The notes below the pieces were generated by a model. It was not told the DNA's origin. It saw nothing but the letters and a program-made list of their open reading frames with translations, and did not search any database. Below, in pieces: positions 21,267 through 31,390 of a stretch of 64,000 nt of DNA. The first letter of the stretch is position 1. Each line of letters starts with the position of its first letter. The position numbers were made by a program, and so were the translations under genes. The DNA is from Coenobita brevimanus (Eukaryota > Arthropoda > Malacostraca > Decapoda > Coenobitidae): assembly GCA_032717465.1 (NCBI GenBank), contig CM064658.1, forward strand, positions 7,732,501 through 7,796,500. The letters run 5' to 3'.

Positions 21267-21698
21267 TGTGTGTGCTCTCTGCTTGAATATTGCTCACCCT
21301 TGTGGAATGGATGTGGAGAGGTTTCTTTAAAACAACTGGACAAAATTCAGAACAAAGCTGTTGGAATTATAAATAACCCTGCTATTATAAATAAACTACC
21401 TCCCCTACAAGTAAGAAGGAATGTGGCCTCCCTTGTCTTCTTTTACAGACATTTTTATGGCAAATGCCAGACAAAGTTGCGTCCACTGTGCCACCTCTCC
21501 ACGCCTTCCCTCATGCTACACAGGCAACTGGTAATGCTCGTGACTGGAATGTCACACATCCATATTGCAGAACTTCTGCCTATCAGAATTCTTTTGTTCC
21601 CTGAACTGCATCTCTCTGTAACTCGCTTCCCGAGAGTTGTTTCCCCCAAAATTTCAACCTACAGCTGTTTAAGTCCAACTTTTACAGATATTTTATGA
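21267..21698 (+). pseudogene. Non-LTR retrotransposon RT C-terminal fragment
   Basis: The open segment reads LLEYCSPLWNGCGEVSL, KQLDKIQNKAVGIINNPAI and RRNVASLVFFYRHFYGKC. That is the layout of the region after RT in I/Jockey-group LINEs (compare LLNRVESKAFRLIN and RRTVASLSLFYRYF in the Jockey copies here). It is a different, unnamed family. It is truncated at both ends and lies 130 bp before exon 6. Confidence 0.7.
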
Positions 21699-21829
21699 AT
21701 GGAGGATGCCAGTATTCTGGTGTATGGATTATTTTTTTATTCATTTGTTTTTCCTTCCTCTGTTCTGTTATTTAAAAAAAGTATCTATATATATTCTGGA
21801 ATGTTATTTATGCTTATGACTAACTTCAG

Positions 21830-22054
21830 GTCAGCTTCAATGATGGGAACAGGCAATTCATCTGCCGAAATCTTCCAAACCCCATGGGCCTGGCTCTGTA
21901 CAACAACCATGTGTACTGGATTGACCGCAACCTTGCCACTGTATTCCGTGCCTCCAAGTATCCAGGCAACACCACGCAGCCAGAGCGTTTTAAGTCAAAC
22001 ATGGCCAGCTTGAGGGACATTGCCATCTTTGATGTCAGCAATCCGCCTTCAAAG
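21830..22054 (+). CDS. LRP2: LRP2-like exon 6 (closing propeller blades)
   Basis: The exon reads [52 protein letters not shown] and [18 protein letters not shown]. It carries a YWID-type motif and the segment that exits the propeller into an EGF-like module. Phase is 0 at both ends, with acceptor ACTTCAG and donor GTTAGT. No lesion is visible. Confidence 0.9.
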
Positions 22055-22641
22055 GTTAGTGTGAGTATGTGGAATGTTTCTGTGTTTTTTACCCTGATTT
22101 TCAGTCTTTAAATTACCAGTTTTATACAAGAGTTTTCTTCTAACTTGTTCATTTTTTAAGCTTTTCTTTAACATGCATGCATATGTGAGCATCAGTCATC
22201 TGATGACAGCTCTCCATTCTTCTTGATCTCTGACGGTATCCTCTAATCCTGAGGTCATGTTGTAGGACCTCGTTACCAGAACATCTTAGGTCTCCCTCTT
22301 GGTGCTTTCTTCTTTGTATTCATACTCCAACATCTTGTCACCTTATTCATGCATTTACTGTGCAGTCACAACACAGTGCTTCTGCAGCTACTTGATACAG
22401 CTTGCATGTTTCAGTGGGTAACTGTTGTTTGACTTTTTAGTTTATTACCAGTACTCTTGAAGTTTCAATATTATAATGTAAAGCTAGGAGTGACAGTTAT
22501 AAAATCTCATGCAGTGCCATAGTTTTAATTGTTTTACCCTTCATCACTAGTTATAGATTCATCAGAAACAATCTGACAAGTGATATGATTGCATTAAGAA
22601 GGTAATCACCATACAATACAGGTATTGTTATTTATTTGCAG
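22055..22641 (+). other. LRP2-like intron 6
   Basis: A 587-bp intron. About 22190-22345 read on the - strand loosely resembles the C-terminal tail coding of RTE-type LINEs (arginine-rich, ending near a WRxxIR-like motif), so it may be an old LINE relic. The acceptor is TATTTGCAG. Confidence 0.5.
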
Positions 22642-23183
22642 GGTGACACTCCATGCACAAGACTACGTAATGGTGGTTGTGCACAATTGTGCTTCTCCTT
22701 CCCTGCTGACCAGCCCAACATTGCCAGATTCACTTGTGCATGTGCCTCAGGAGTTCTAGCCGAGGACAAGCGAAGCTGTGAGGTTTCTAAAGAATTTCTT
22801 GTTTTCACAACAAGAACAGAAATTCGCAGCTTGTCACTTACGCCAAAGAGCAACACCATACCTTTTGAAACAGTTGGTGAATTGACAAATGTTGTTGGGA
22901 TTGACTTTGATTATACCAATAAGCAACTGGTTTATACTCAGATTAGACCTGACACCAAAATTACTAAACTACCTAGCTCCTCCCCATCCAAAGATGACAT
23001 ATCTGTCATTCTTGATCAATGCATCAGTCCTGAAGGCATTGCATATGACTGGACATCAAAGAAAATATATTGGACAGATTCTGCAAACAAAAGTATTTAT
23101 GCAATGAATTCTGATGGGTCCCACATAGTAATGATTGTTCAAATGGAACTCCCACGTGCCATTGTACTGGATCCATGCAGAGG
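22642..23183 (+). CDS. LRP2: LRP2-like exon 7 (EGF-like module and next propeller)
   Basis: A large intact exon of 542 nt. It begins GDTPCTRLRNGGCAQLCF, then FTCACASGVLAEDKRSC, a six-cysteine EGF-like module. It then gives EFLVFTTRTEIRSLSL, GIDFDYTNKQLVYTQ, GIAYDWTSKKIYWTDSANK and PRAIVLDPCRG, the opening blades of another propeller. It ends in phase 2 at GTACGT (23184). The next exon would have to start with the rest of a Gly codon followed by a YLYW-type motif. I did not find one in the remaining 40 kb. Confidence 0.9.
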
Positions 23184-23427
23184 GTACGTTTTAGCCATTT
23201 ACTGATGTAACTGATGAAACTGCTTTGTTAACATAATTTGCCTTACATTCTTCCAAACTTTCCTTGTTACTGCCATTAGTGCTGAACTGAAGTTTTCGTT
23301 TGCCATAGTTTATATATTTATCACGAAGGAGGTACGATTACTACTTGTGTAGGTTTACAGCATAAGTATGGGATGAATATAAGAAATTATAAATGTGTGT
23401 TATTGAAATGTATATGATGCAGTTATA

Positions 23428-23898
23428 CAGTGGAATCTCCTAAATCTTGCATTTCTTAATAGCAGATTCGTAATATGCGGCAGCATCATGCAGGTTCCCA
23501 ACATCATGGAATCTACACAAAATTCGCGGATGCAGTCATCAAAAGTGATGCTTTTACGATGCCTCGTGTAATACGTGCCACCATTTCCTCGAGTCCATGC
23601 TTCTACTTGGGCATAAATTAATAGTAGTCATACGTGGTTATTACCAAACCGGTCATATTCAAGCATAGCACTTACTGTAAGCCAATCACAGCACTTCCCT
23701 TCCACACCAAGCATGAAGGTTCTTAGTGTTCACTGGTGACCAGTCTCATGTAGGTTTAGGGGTAAGGGAGGCAACTTTTCAGAGATGACAGACCCATAAG
23801 TAATTTCCTCCATAAGATCAGTTATTTCTAAATCGCGGAATTCTCAAATCAAGGCGTGCGCTCAGTACCATAAAACCACGGTTTAGAAGGTTCCACTG
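23428..23898. mobile_element. pogo-like MITE
   Basis: A 471-bp non-coding element starts CAGTGGAATCTCCTAAA after a TA. It ends with TTTAGAAGGTTCCACTG, its near reverse complement. The right flanking dinucleotide is CT rather than TA, probably mutated. CAG-starting termini with TA targets are typical of pogo/Tigger relatives. Confidence 0.7.
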
Positions 23899-23949
23899 CT
23901 GGTGTTTGGGCTGCTTACAAGAGGTAAAATATGAAATATATATGCAGGT

Positions 23950-24436
23950 ATAAAGAAGTCACTGCATGATGGTATTGTGATCCCTACCCTGACGTATGGA
24001 AGCGAGGCGTGGACCTTGCAAGAGGGGAACAAGTCAAGAGTGAGAGCAGTGGAAATGAGTTACTTGAGAGGAGCATGTGGAGTGACGTGGAGGGACAGGT
24101 TGACGAATGAAGAAGTGAAGGAACGTTGTGGGGTAGATGTGGATGTGGTTGAAAAGATTAGGAGAAATACACTGAGGTGGTTTGGACATGTGGAGAGGAT
24201 GGAGAATGAAAGACTGACTAAGAGGGTGTATGTAGGTGAGGTGGAGGGAGGGAGAGGGAGAGGTAGACCGAGGATGAGGTGGAGGGATGGAGTTGAGAGG
24301 TATATGAGGGAGGGGGGGGATGAGCTGGGGGGAGGGGAGTCAAATGGTGGGTGACAGAGTGACTTGGAGACATTTTGTCTGCGGCCACCCTTTGCGGGAT
24401 TAGGGCGTCGGGCTATAAATAGATAGATAGATAAAG
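23950..24436 (+). mobile_element. RTE-A LINE copy 4 (C-terminal fragment)
   Basis: Open from 23977 to 24354, it codes for [54 protein letters not shown] and [19 protein letters not shown]. The 3' end is a GATA tail (24416-24434). Sequence differences shared with 24884-25144 put both in one subfamily, distinct from the other RTE-A copies. Confidence 0.9.
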
Positions 24437-24439
24437 TAA

Positions 24440-24880
24440 GAATGCTCATAAAACAGAGTGTGCAAGTGCTTTTTGTATGATGCTGGATATGGGAAATAGT
24501 TGCTAGGTGGCAAAAACTTTACTGTATGAGAAGTGACATTAAAGGAAAAAATATGGTCTGCTGAAAAGAAGATTGCATGATATGGTGATGTGAGAAAGGA
24601 TGCTAATGAAGCAAAAGATAAATCATCATCATTAGGTTTAGCTGATGATTAGTTTTTGCTTTCTTGGCATCCGTGAGTTGCTTTCTCGAATCACCATACC
24701 ATATATTCTTTTCAGCCATGGATGGTGATCAAGCAGAGACTAATCTTCATGATTATGATTACCAGTAGTTGATGTTGATACAGTGTTTTGTTTCCGCAGC
24801 ATCCTTAGGTTGCATTCTAATATCACCATATATATTCTTTTCAGCCAACCACACCTTTTCTTTCAACTTTGCTTACATAC
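24440..24880. other. Stretch without recognised genes
   Basis: AT-rich sequence between two RTE-A fragments. CATCC/CAAGCAG-type partial similarities between 24630-24720 and 24750-24850 suggest a short diverged duplication. Nothing else is seen. Confidence 0.5.
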
Positions 24881-24881
24881 T

Positions 24882-25144
24882 ATCTATCTATCTATCTATA
24901 GCCCGACGCCCTAATCCCGCAAAGGGTGGCCGCAGACAAAACGCCTCCAAGTCACTCTGTCACCCACCATTTGACTCCCCTCCCCCCAACTCACCCCCCC
25001 CCTCCCTCATATACCTCTCAACTCCATCCCTCCACCTCATCCTCGGTCTACCTCTCCCTCTCCCTCCCTCCACCTCACCTACATACACCCTCTTAGTCAG
25101 TCTTTCATTCTCCATTCTCTCCATTCTCTCCACATGTCCAAACA
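24882..25144 (-). mobile_element. RTE-A LINE copy 5 (C-terminal fragment)
   Basis: A - strand fragment with tail ATCT repeats at 24882-24899 and coding for FGHVERM, RLTKRVYVGEVEGGRG and [11 protein letters not shown]. It is 5'-truncated at 25144 after only about 85 codons. It is the same subfamily as copy 4, in the opposite orientation 450 bp away. Confidence 0.85.
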
Positions 25145-25349
25145 CAGTAAATAAACTAAATGGAAGAAATACGGGAGTTGTGTAAGGCAGAATATTTTCC
25201 TGTTTTAATCTGATACTGTATTCTCCGGCAAGCTGTGTATCACATTACTTTTGCTGTGGCAGTGCCACAGCTTTATATGATGTCAAGAAATTAATGAGGT
25301 GTGGCAGAATGGATTGAGAGATTACAAATGTGTCTGCTTGAGGTGTATG

Positions 25350-26720
25350 TGCCAAATTCATGTTTGAGAAGGTGAAAGTGATGGTGATTGTCGCATATGC
25401 AACATGTGAGGACAGGAGTGAGAGAAAGAAAGACAGGTTTTGGGATGAGCTGGATAAAGTAGTGGGAGAAATGCCTAGGAGCTATAAAGTGATTGTAATG
25501 GGCGACATGAACTGAAGAGTAGACACTGGTCCTGAGGACAACATAATGGGTTGTAATGGAGTATCAGGAGAAAATGATAATGGGAAGCTACTGAAGGATA
25601 TATGTCTGCAAAGGAGGTCATGCATTTGTAACTCGTATGTCAAACACAAACATGCACACAAATAAACATGGTACAGTATAGAGGGAACAGGGATCGTGTT
25701 GAAAGGAGACTGATCAATTACGTGCTCGTAGAGAGATTGATGCTGGGAATGGTTGCTGATACAAGGGCCGTGAGAGGACGATGTGGAGGTCTGTCAGATC
25801 ATGTGATTGTGTAATGCAAGATCAAGCTGAGAGGAGTGAGGTGGACCAGCAGAGGGAGGAGCAGTCAGGGAGAAAGACTGAAAGTCGAGAAGCTGAGGAT
25901 CAAAGAAATGGCAGATGAATACGGGTCCAAAGCAGGGGAGGAGTTAGAATCAGTGAATTGGAATGAAATGGATATGGACAGCCTGTGGAATGCATATAAG
26001 GACTGCTTAGTTAGGAATGCTAAAGTGGTGTGTGGTGTGGCAAGAGTAACAACAAAGAAGATAGGTGCAGCATGTTGGTGTGAGGAGGTTAAGGGAGCAG
26101 TGGAGAAAGGGAGGAAGAAGTGGCTAGAGTGGTTACAGGACAGGGGTTCAGTTGAAAAAAAAAATGAATATATTGAGAGCAAGAAGCGTGGTGGTGTGGA
26201 TGTGGATGTGATAGGAAGCGTTATGAAGAACACACTGAGGTGGTTTGGCCATGTGGAGAGGATGGAGGGTGAAAGACTGACGAAGAGAGTGTATGTGAGT
26301 GAGGTGGAGGGGGGAAGAGGGAGGGGGAGGCCGAGGATGAGATGGAGGGATGGGGTGGAGAGGTATATGAGAGAGGAGGGTGTGAGTTGGGAGCAGGGCA
26401 GTGAAATGGCAGGGGACAGGTAGACGTGGAGGTGTTTTGTTTGTGGCCACCCCAAACGGGATTGAGGCATCTGGCAATAGATAGATAGATAGAAGAAGCA
26501 CATAAAGAGACTAGCAAAGAGGCAAAAGAAGGAGATAAATGACAATCTAGGAAGAAAAATGAATGCAAACTACTCTGAAAATAAGAAGTTATTCTGGAAA
26601 AACGTGCAGAAATGTAGAAGTGAAAGCGGAAGGAAATGTGAAGGTGTGAAGGATGCAGGTGGTAGACTATTAACCCATGGCGATTAAGTAAGGACCAGAT
26701 GGAAAGAATATTTTGAAAGT
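25350..26720 (+). pseudogene. RTE-B endonuclease C-terminus and linker (copy 1)
   Basis: The endonuclease part reads VKVMVIVAYATCEDRSERK and YKVIVMGDMN, the APE-type GDMN motif, followed by a stop and frame changes before 25836. The linker (RVTTKKIGAACWCEEVKGAV) is open from 25836. It breaks at the nested RTE-A and resumes after 26493 as KKHIKRLAKRQKKEINDNL. The catalytic SDH is not recoverable in one frame; a segment ending GLSDHVIV is seen near 25800 with an intervening stop. Confidence 0.7.
26188..26492 (+). mobile_element. RTE-A LINE copy 6, nested in RTE-B
   Basis: A 305-bp 5'-truncated RTE-A with a GATA tail (26478-26492). It is flanked by AAGAAGC at 26181-26187 and 26493-26499. Removing it and one repeat restores the RTE-B linker frame. 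It carries only the FGHVERM-to-end coding segment. Confidence 0.9.
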
Positions 26721-26758
26721 CTGATAAAGGGGATAGAGAGAGCAGAGTCACTGTAAAC

Positions 26759-28320
26759 TTGACTGGTGTTGGGGGTGTGAAGAGAAGGAATGCAGTGCCA
26801 GGAGACATGACATTTGCACAGGTGAAGAGCACTGTGAAGTGGCTGAAAAATGGGAAAGCAGCTGGGGTTAAAGAGGTGGATGCAGAGATGATTAAGTGTA
26901 GTGGACAGAGCGGAATGAAGTGCTTGTTGGAGATACGTAAGAAGGCATGGATGAGTGAAACTGTGCCAGCAGTGTGGAAAAAGGCTGTGATTGTACCTCT
27001 GTACAAAAATAAAGGTGGACAAAGTGAGTGCAAAAATTATCGTTGCAGAAGTTTATTGAGTGTGGTAGGGAAAGTATGTGGAAGAATTATTATAGAGAAA
27101 GTAAGAGAGATATCAGAAGTCCTAGTGAGTGATGAACAGGGTAGCTTTAGGAGTGACAGAAGATGTGTAGATCGAATATTGGCAGTGACATAGAGAGTGG
27201 AGAAGGCTTGTAAGAAGGACTATAAGGTGTTTATGGCATTCCTGGATTTGAAAAAAATCATACAACAAAGTAGACAGAGAAGGATTGTGGGAGGTTTTGC
27301 ACATGTACGGTGTAGATGATAAGCTGCTAGGTGCCATTAATCGCTTTTATGATGGTAGGGAAGCATGTGTAAGAGTTAATGGGCATCTAAGTGAATGGTT
27401 CACGATCAGTGTGGGCATGCAACAAGGTTATGTGATGTCCCCGTGGTTGTTCAATATATACTGTATATGGATGGGGTGATGAAAGAAGTAAAAACACAAG
27501 TAATGGAGAGAGACATGGCATTGGTAATGAATGGTGATGGATGGAATATCTCAAATTTGTTGTATGCTGGTGATGCAGTACTTCTTGCAAATACTGGACA
27601 AGAACTTGGTAGACTAGTGCAGAGTTTGGCTGATTTCTGTGAGTGTTGCGCCTTGAGAGTAAATGTAGAAGAGTAAAGTGATGGTTATTGAGAGAGAAGG
27701 TGACTCCCAGTGCAATGTTATAGTGAATGGAGAGAGACTGGAATTGATGAGAGCTCAAATACTGGGGTAGAACAGTTGAAGAGGAAAATGTGCAAAAGAA
27801 GTGGAAAGTAGAGTGAAACAAGGAAGGAATGTAGTTGGTGTAATGAAGGCCTTGATAAGAAACAGAGGCTTGAGTGTTGCAGCTGCACGAGGCATGCATG
27901 AAGGAGTGTTAGTGCCAACTTTAACATATGGATGTGAGACTATGGTGTAGCATGAAAATGAAAAGTCAAGAGTGAAAACAGTGGAGATGGGACTGCTGAG
28001 GAATGTATGTGGAGTACAGATAGTGGATAGGATACAAAATAGTGTGATTCGTGAAAGATGTGGAGTGAGGAAGTCTGTGGACACCAGAATTGAAAAGAGT
28101 GTAGGTATGGTCATGTGGAGAGAATGGATAACAATAGAGTGGTGAGAAAGGTGTATCTGAGCAAATTTGAAGGAGGGAGGAGGCGAGGTAGGCCAAGGAG
28201 AAGGTGGAGAGATATGGTGGATGAGTGTGTGAGGAAGAGGGGTTTGGAAGTTGGTGAGGCGAGGGGACTAACAAGAGATTGAGCTGGCTGGATGAGTATT
28301 TTGAGGAGAAGCACATGATC
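26759..28320 (+). pseudogene. RTE-B reverse transcriptase and C-terminal domain (copy 1)
   Basis: RT begins near 26820 (MTFAQVKSTVKWLKNGKAAG) and includes VPLYKNKGGQSECKNYR. The Asp block near 27235 reads FLDLKK with a frame break, QQGYVMSPWLF lies at 27420, and at 27555 the catalytic box reads LLYAGDAVLLA. AGD replaces ADD, so the first catalytic Asp of the pair is lost. The C-terminal block near 28100-28240 contains YGHVERM- and GRPRRRWRDM-like stretches in broken frames. The copy is inactive. Confidence 0.75.
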
Positions 28321-28569
28321 AGGGATTTGGCACCCTTTTTTAACTTGACAGCATCCAGATTGACTCTGTTGGATTCGTGTATGTGAAGCTACAGAACGTG
28401 GTGAACATTTTTGGCGTGTCAGATAGAACATTGATTCTGGGGGTTTGAATGGTGAGTGAATGGAAACATGGCCCATTGGACTGGGCAGATTTGGACTGTC
28501 TGGACATTGCTATTCCTCACCCTGCCCTAGGGTGGGAAAGGAGGTCCGTATGATGATGATGATGAAGAA

Positions 28570-28978
28570 ATTAACACAGTGAGAGTTCTTGTTTGACCTG
28601 AAAATAAGTATTTAACAGTAGAGAGAATAATGTAAAATATTTATTGTCATGGAAAAGAAGTGGTAAGTGGAGATAAACACCTTCATTGCAAACAGTGGTT
28701 CCTGAACTGAATAGAATAATTATGTTGTATTAAAAATGAAATACTGTACTGTAAACTGACGAGATTAATGGCTAAAGGAATGACTGAATGAATGTATGGC
28801 TAATTTTACTGAGCTCTGCTGAAAGCTGCTGCAACTTAATTTTGTTCTTCCCACCTACATTGCTGAAGTTGAAAGAGAACTCCAGCGACCATGGTTTGTT
28901 AATTTATATAATTGGAAGCTTGTTTGTGTGTGTTTATGCTTGAACATCTAAAAAAATTACAGGACAAAAGTAGATTTA
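28570..28978. other. Stretch without recognised genes
   Basis: AT-rich DNA between RTE-B and a Tigger remnant. No repeat or coding signal that I can support. Confidence 0.6.
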
Positions 28979-30246
28979 CAGTGGGCTCACCTACTGTGCG
29001 AGTTCAGAGTCCGCATATCGCATTGTGCATGAGTGACCAAAAGTAATAACCAAAAACCTTGAATACGTGAGTCAACCTCACAAAACACAAGGTTGAGGCA
29101 AGGAATTGCTCAAAAACACCATTTTCCATTAGTACGCAACCCCCCCACACACAACGCATCCATCATCACGTGTCGTGATGTTGATGCGCAGAAATTCCCA
29201 GGCATTCTACTGCACAGCCGTATCCCGACCCACCACAGGTGACCTGACTGTTGAGGCATTTTGGCATCATTTCACAATGAAGGATGCAGTTGATTTTCTC
29301 CTACAAGCATGGCACCAATAACACCTGCAATGGTGAACCGTGCGTGGCGACTGCTCGTGCCTCACTTATGCATGAACCACAAGACGGCCATTCAACCACT
29401 GGCCGAGGCTGAGGCAGTAACACTGACAGCAGCACAAGCTCTATCAGGTTTCAAAGATGTTACGTTGGCGGACATACGGGAAGTGCACGCTGCTACTAGG
29501 AACAGCATCCCGAGGAAGTCTTGCAACAGATGGACGAGGCTGACACAGAGCCCAACGCCAGGCAGAGTCAAGTTGAGCAGCCTAGTGTGATGCAGGGCAG
29601 GATGGAGCTATGTATGTCAAGAATAAGCAAGATCCTTGCTGCCGTGGATAAGCTCAAAGAAGAGGTGAAGGAACAGGAAGTCAGCAACCAAAGAACGGAG
29701 GAGGTTATTGTTGGTATCGACAAAGTTTTCTGTTTCTACACAGACAGGCACATGCAAGAAATAAACAGGAGAAGACAGATGCTTATAACAAGTTACACAC
29801 AGCGGGCTCAAGTTAGTGAAAACCAGCTACATCGTCTGATCCTGTTCCTGTTGAGGATGAAGAGGATGCAATGTCAGATGTGTCAGCATTGGACTTTGAG
29901 AGGTTTCTGGCCGAACTGAGTGAGTTAGAGGCTCCTGGGGAAGGTGTTCAGGAGGAGTCTGTGGAGGGAAGTGTTGGTGCGGCGGAGAGTGCGGGGCTGT
30001 AAGTGTTGCCACGTCTCAGAACCCCTGTTATTTAAGTCCATCAGACCTGTTGTCTACTGTTGTCTGCTGTTGTTAAGGTGACTGCTCATATTTTTGTTAT
30101 TGTAGATATGTCTGTAGTACAATGTCTGAAAAATTTGACCTTTATTATGTCTCTAAGGACCATAAAATGTCCAGGTATGAGGGGTACCACCCATATGTTA
30201 TTTTTCCTATAAGGTTATGTATTCTCAGTGAGTGATTTCACACTGC
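28979..30246 (+). mobile_element. Tigger-type element T1, internally deleted
   Basis: After a TA at 28977, the element starts CAGTGGGCTCACC, a pogo/Tigger-style terminus. The transposase C-terminal part follows on the + strand. The 3' subterminal region (ACCACCCATATGTTATTTTTCC at about 30186) matches the corresponding end of T5 (62060-62100). The end itself is cut off by RTE-A copy 7. The helix-turn-helix and catalytic DDE parts are absent. Confidence 0.7.
29240..30001 (+). pseudogene. Tigger-type transposase C-terminal region (T1)
   Basis: In shifting frames the sequence reads VEAFWHHFTMKDAVDFLLQAW, VNRAWRLLVPHLC, DKLKEEVKEQEVSNQRTEE, KVFCFYTDRHMQEINRRRQ and DVSALDFERFLAEL. Each has a counterpart in the T5 transposase (for example FYCYTDRHNQEVNRWKQ). 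Frame changes near 29310, 29580 and 29850 and stops disable it. Confidence 0.75.
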
Positions 30247-31277
30247 GTGAGGACCAGGCTTTCATGGATTTGGAGAAAGCATATGACAGGGTGGATAGAC
30301 AAGGATTGTGGAAAGTGTTAAGAATATATGGAGTAGATGGGAAGTTGTTGAATGCTGTGAAGAGTATGTACGATGGTGCGAAGGCTGCAGTGCGTGTGGA
30401 TGGTGAACTAAGTGAATTTTTCTCTTTGAAAGTTGGGTTGAAACAGGGATGTGTCATGTCTCCATGGTTGTTCAGTCTGTACATGGATGGGGTAATAAAA
30501 GAGGTACAAGGTAGGGTAGTGGATGTTGGAGTGGCCCTGGTGAGAGAGGATAGTGTTTGGAAACTCTCTGTACTGTTGTTTGCAGATGATACTGTGTTGT
30601 TGAGTGAAGACGAAGGGGAGCTGCAAGGCTTGGTGGACGAGTTTGGGAGAGTGTGTAAGAAACGGAATCTAAAGGTGAATGTAGGGAAGAGTAAAGTGAT
30701 GGTCGTTGAGAGAGGTGAAGTCAGTGAATGTACAGCGAGGTTGGATGGTGAGGAATTGGAAAATGTGAGTACGTTTAAGTACTTGGGTAGTGTGATGAGT
30801 AAGGATGGAGGTTTGGAGGGTGAAGTGTTTGAAAGGGTACAGCAGGGAAGAAAGGTTGCTGGTTCTTTGAAAGCAGTGATAAGAAACAGGGAAGCGAGCA
30901 TGGAAGTGAAAAAGTTACTACATGACAGTATTGTGATACCAACTCTAACGTACGGGAGTGAAGCTTGGACGTTGTTGGAAGGACACAAGTCAAGAGTGAG
31001 AGCAGTGGAAATGAGTTATTTAAGAGGAGCCTGTGGAGTCAAATAGAGAGACAGGCTGACGCATGAGGATATAAAGGAGCATTGTGGTGTTGATGTGGAT
31101 GTGATAGGAAACGTTATGAGGAACACACTGAGGTGGTTTGGCCATGTGGAGAGGATGGAGGGTGAAAGACTGACGAAGAGAGTGTATGTGAGTGAGGTGG
31201 AGGGGGGAAGAGGGAGGGGGAGGCCGAGGATGAGATGGAGGGATGGGGTGGAGAGGTATATGAGAGAGGGGGTGTGA
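30247..31277 (+). pseudogene. RTE-A RT and C-terminal domain (copy 7)
   Basis: Frame is open from 30228 to 31046 with AFMDLEKAYDRVDR, GLKQGCVMSPWLF, FADDTVLLSEDEGEL, VNVGKSKVMV and ALTYGSEAWTL-type blocks, all RT catalytic residues included. At 31044-31046 TAG replaces the Trp codon of the TWRDRLT motif in relatives. The rest ([18 protein letters not shown]) continues to 31277. One nonsense change thus separates it from a long intact RT segment. Confidence 0.85.
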
Positions 31278-31390
31278 GTTGGGAGCAGGGCAGTGAAATG
31301 GCGGGGGACAGGGCGACTTGGAGGCGATTTGTTTGTGGCCACCCCAAACAGGATTGAGGCATCCGGCAATAGATAGATAGATAGACAGAT
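30247..31390 (+). mobile_element. RTE-A LINE copy 7
   Basis: A 5'-truncated copy starts inside RT (AFMDLEKAYDRVDR) and ends with the GATA tail at 31369-31390. It interrupts Tigger element T1 and is followed with no spacer by RTE-B copy 2. Confidence 0.9.

Larger units (their letters stand above)
8804..23183 (+). pseudogene. LRP2: LRP2/megalin-like receptor, seven exons of the central region, disrupted
   Basis: Seven exons (8804-8812 plus 9464-9581, 11749-11883, 17054-17278, 17574-17888, 18541-18715, 21830-22054, 22642-23183) join in phase 1,1,1,2,0,0,2 at GT/AG sites. They encode the end of one six-bladed YWTD propeller, an EGF-like module, a whole propeller, a second EGF-like module and the start of a third propeller. 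Blade order and wording (for example [34 protein letters not shown]) match the central propellers of megalin, a very large endocytic receptor of absorptive epithelia. Upstream exons lie before the window, and no later exon was found. Lesions: a 642-bp RTE in exon 1, TGA and TAG in exon 3, and a 1-nt deletion in exon 4. Purely retained splice sites argue against a retrocopy. A pseudogene is the simplest reading; assembly error or a segregating null allele are alternatives. Confidence 0.85.
25300..28568 (+). mobile_element. RTE-B LINE copy 1, long, interrupted by RTE-A
   Basis: This is a second RTE-type family with a (GATGAT)n 3' tail at 28548-28568. It retains part of the endonuclease, the linker, RT and the C-terminal domain. 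The nested RTE-A copy 6 occupies 26188-26492. The 5' end is not sharply definable near 25300. Stops and frame changes are frequent. Confidence 0.8.

Noticed and set aside
25865..27033. Several long Pro/Ser/His-rich frames on the strand opposite RTE copies (also near 4045-4424, 8783-9182, 30215-30988 and 59482-60756)
   Set aside because: They are antisense shadows of the Arg/Glu/Gly-rich RTE coding strand and recur at every RTE-A or RTE-B copy.
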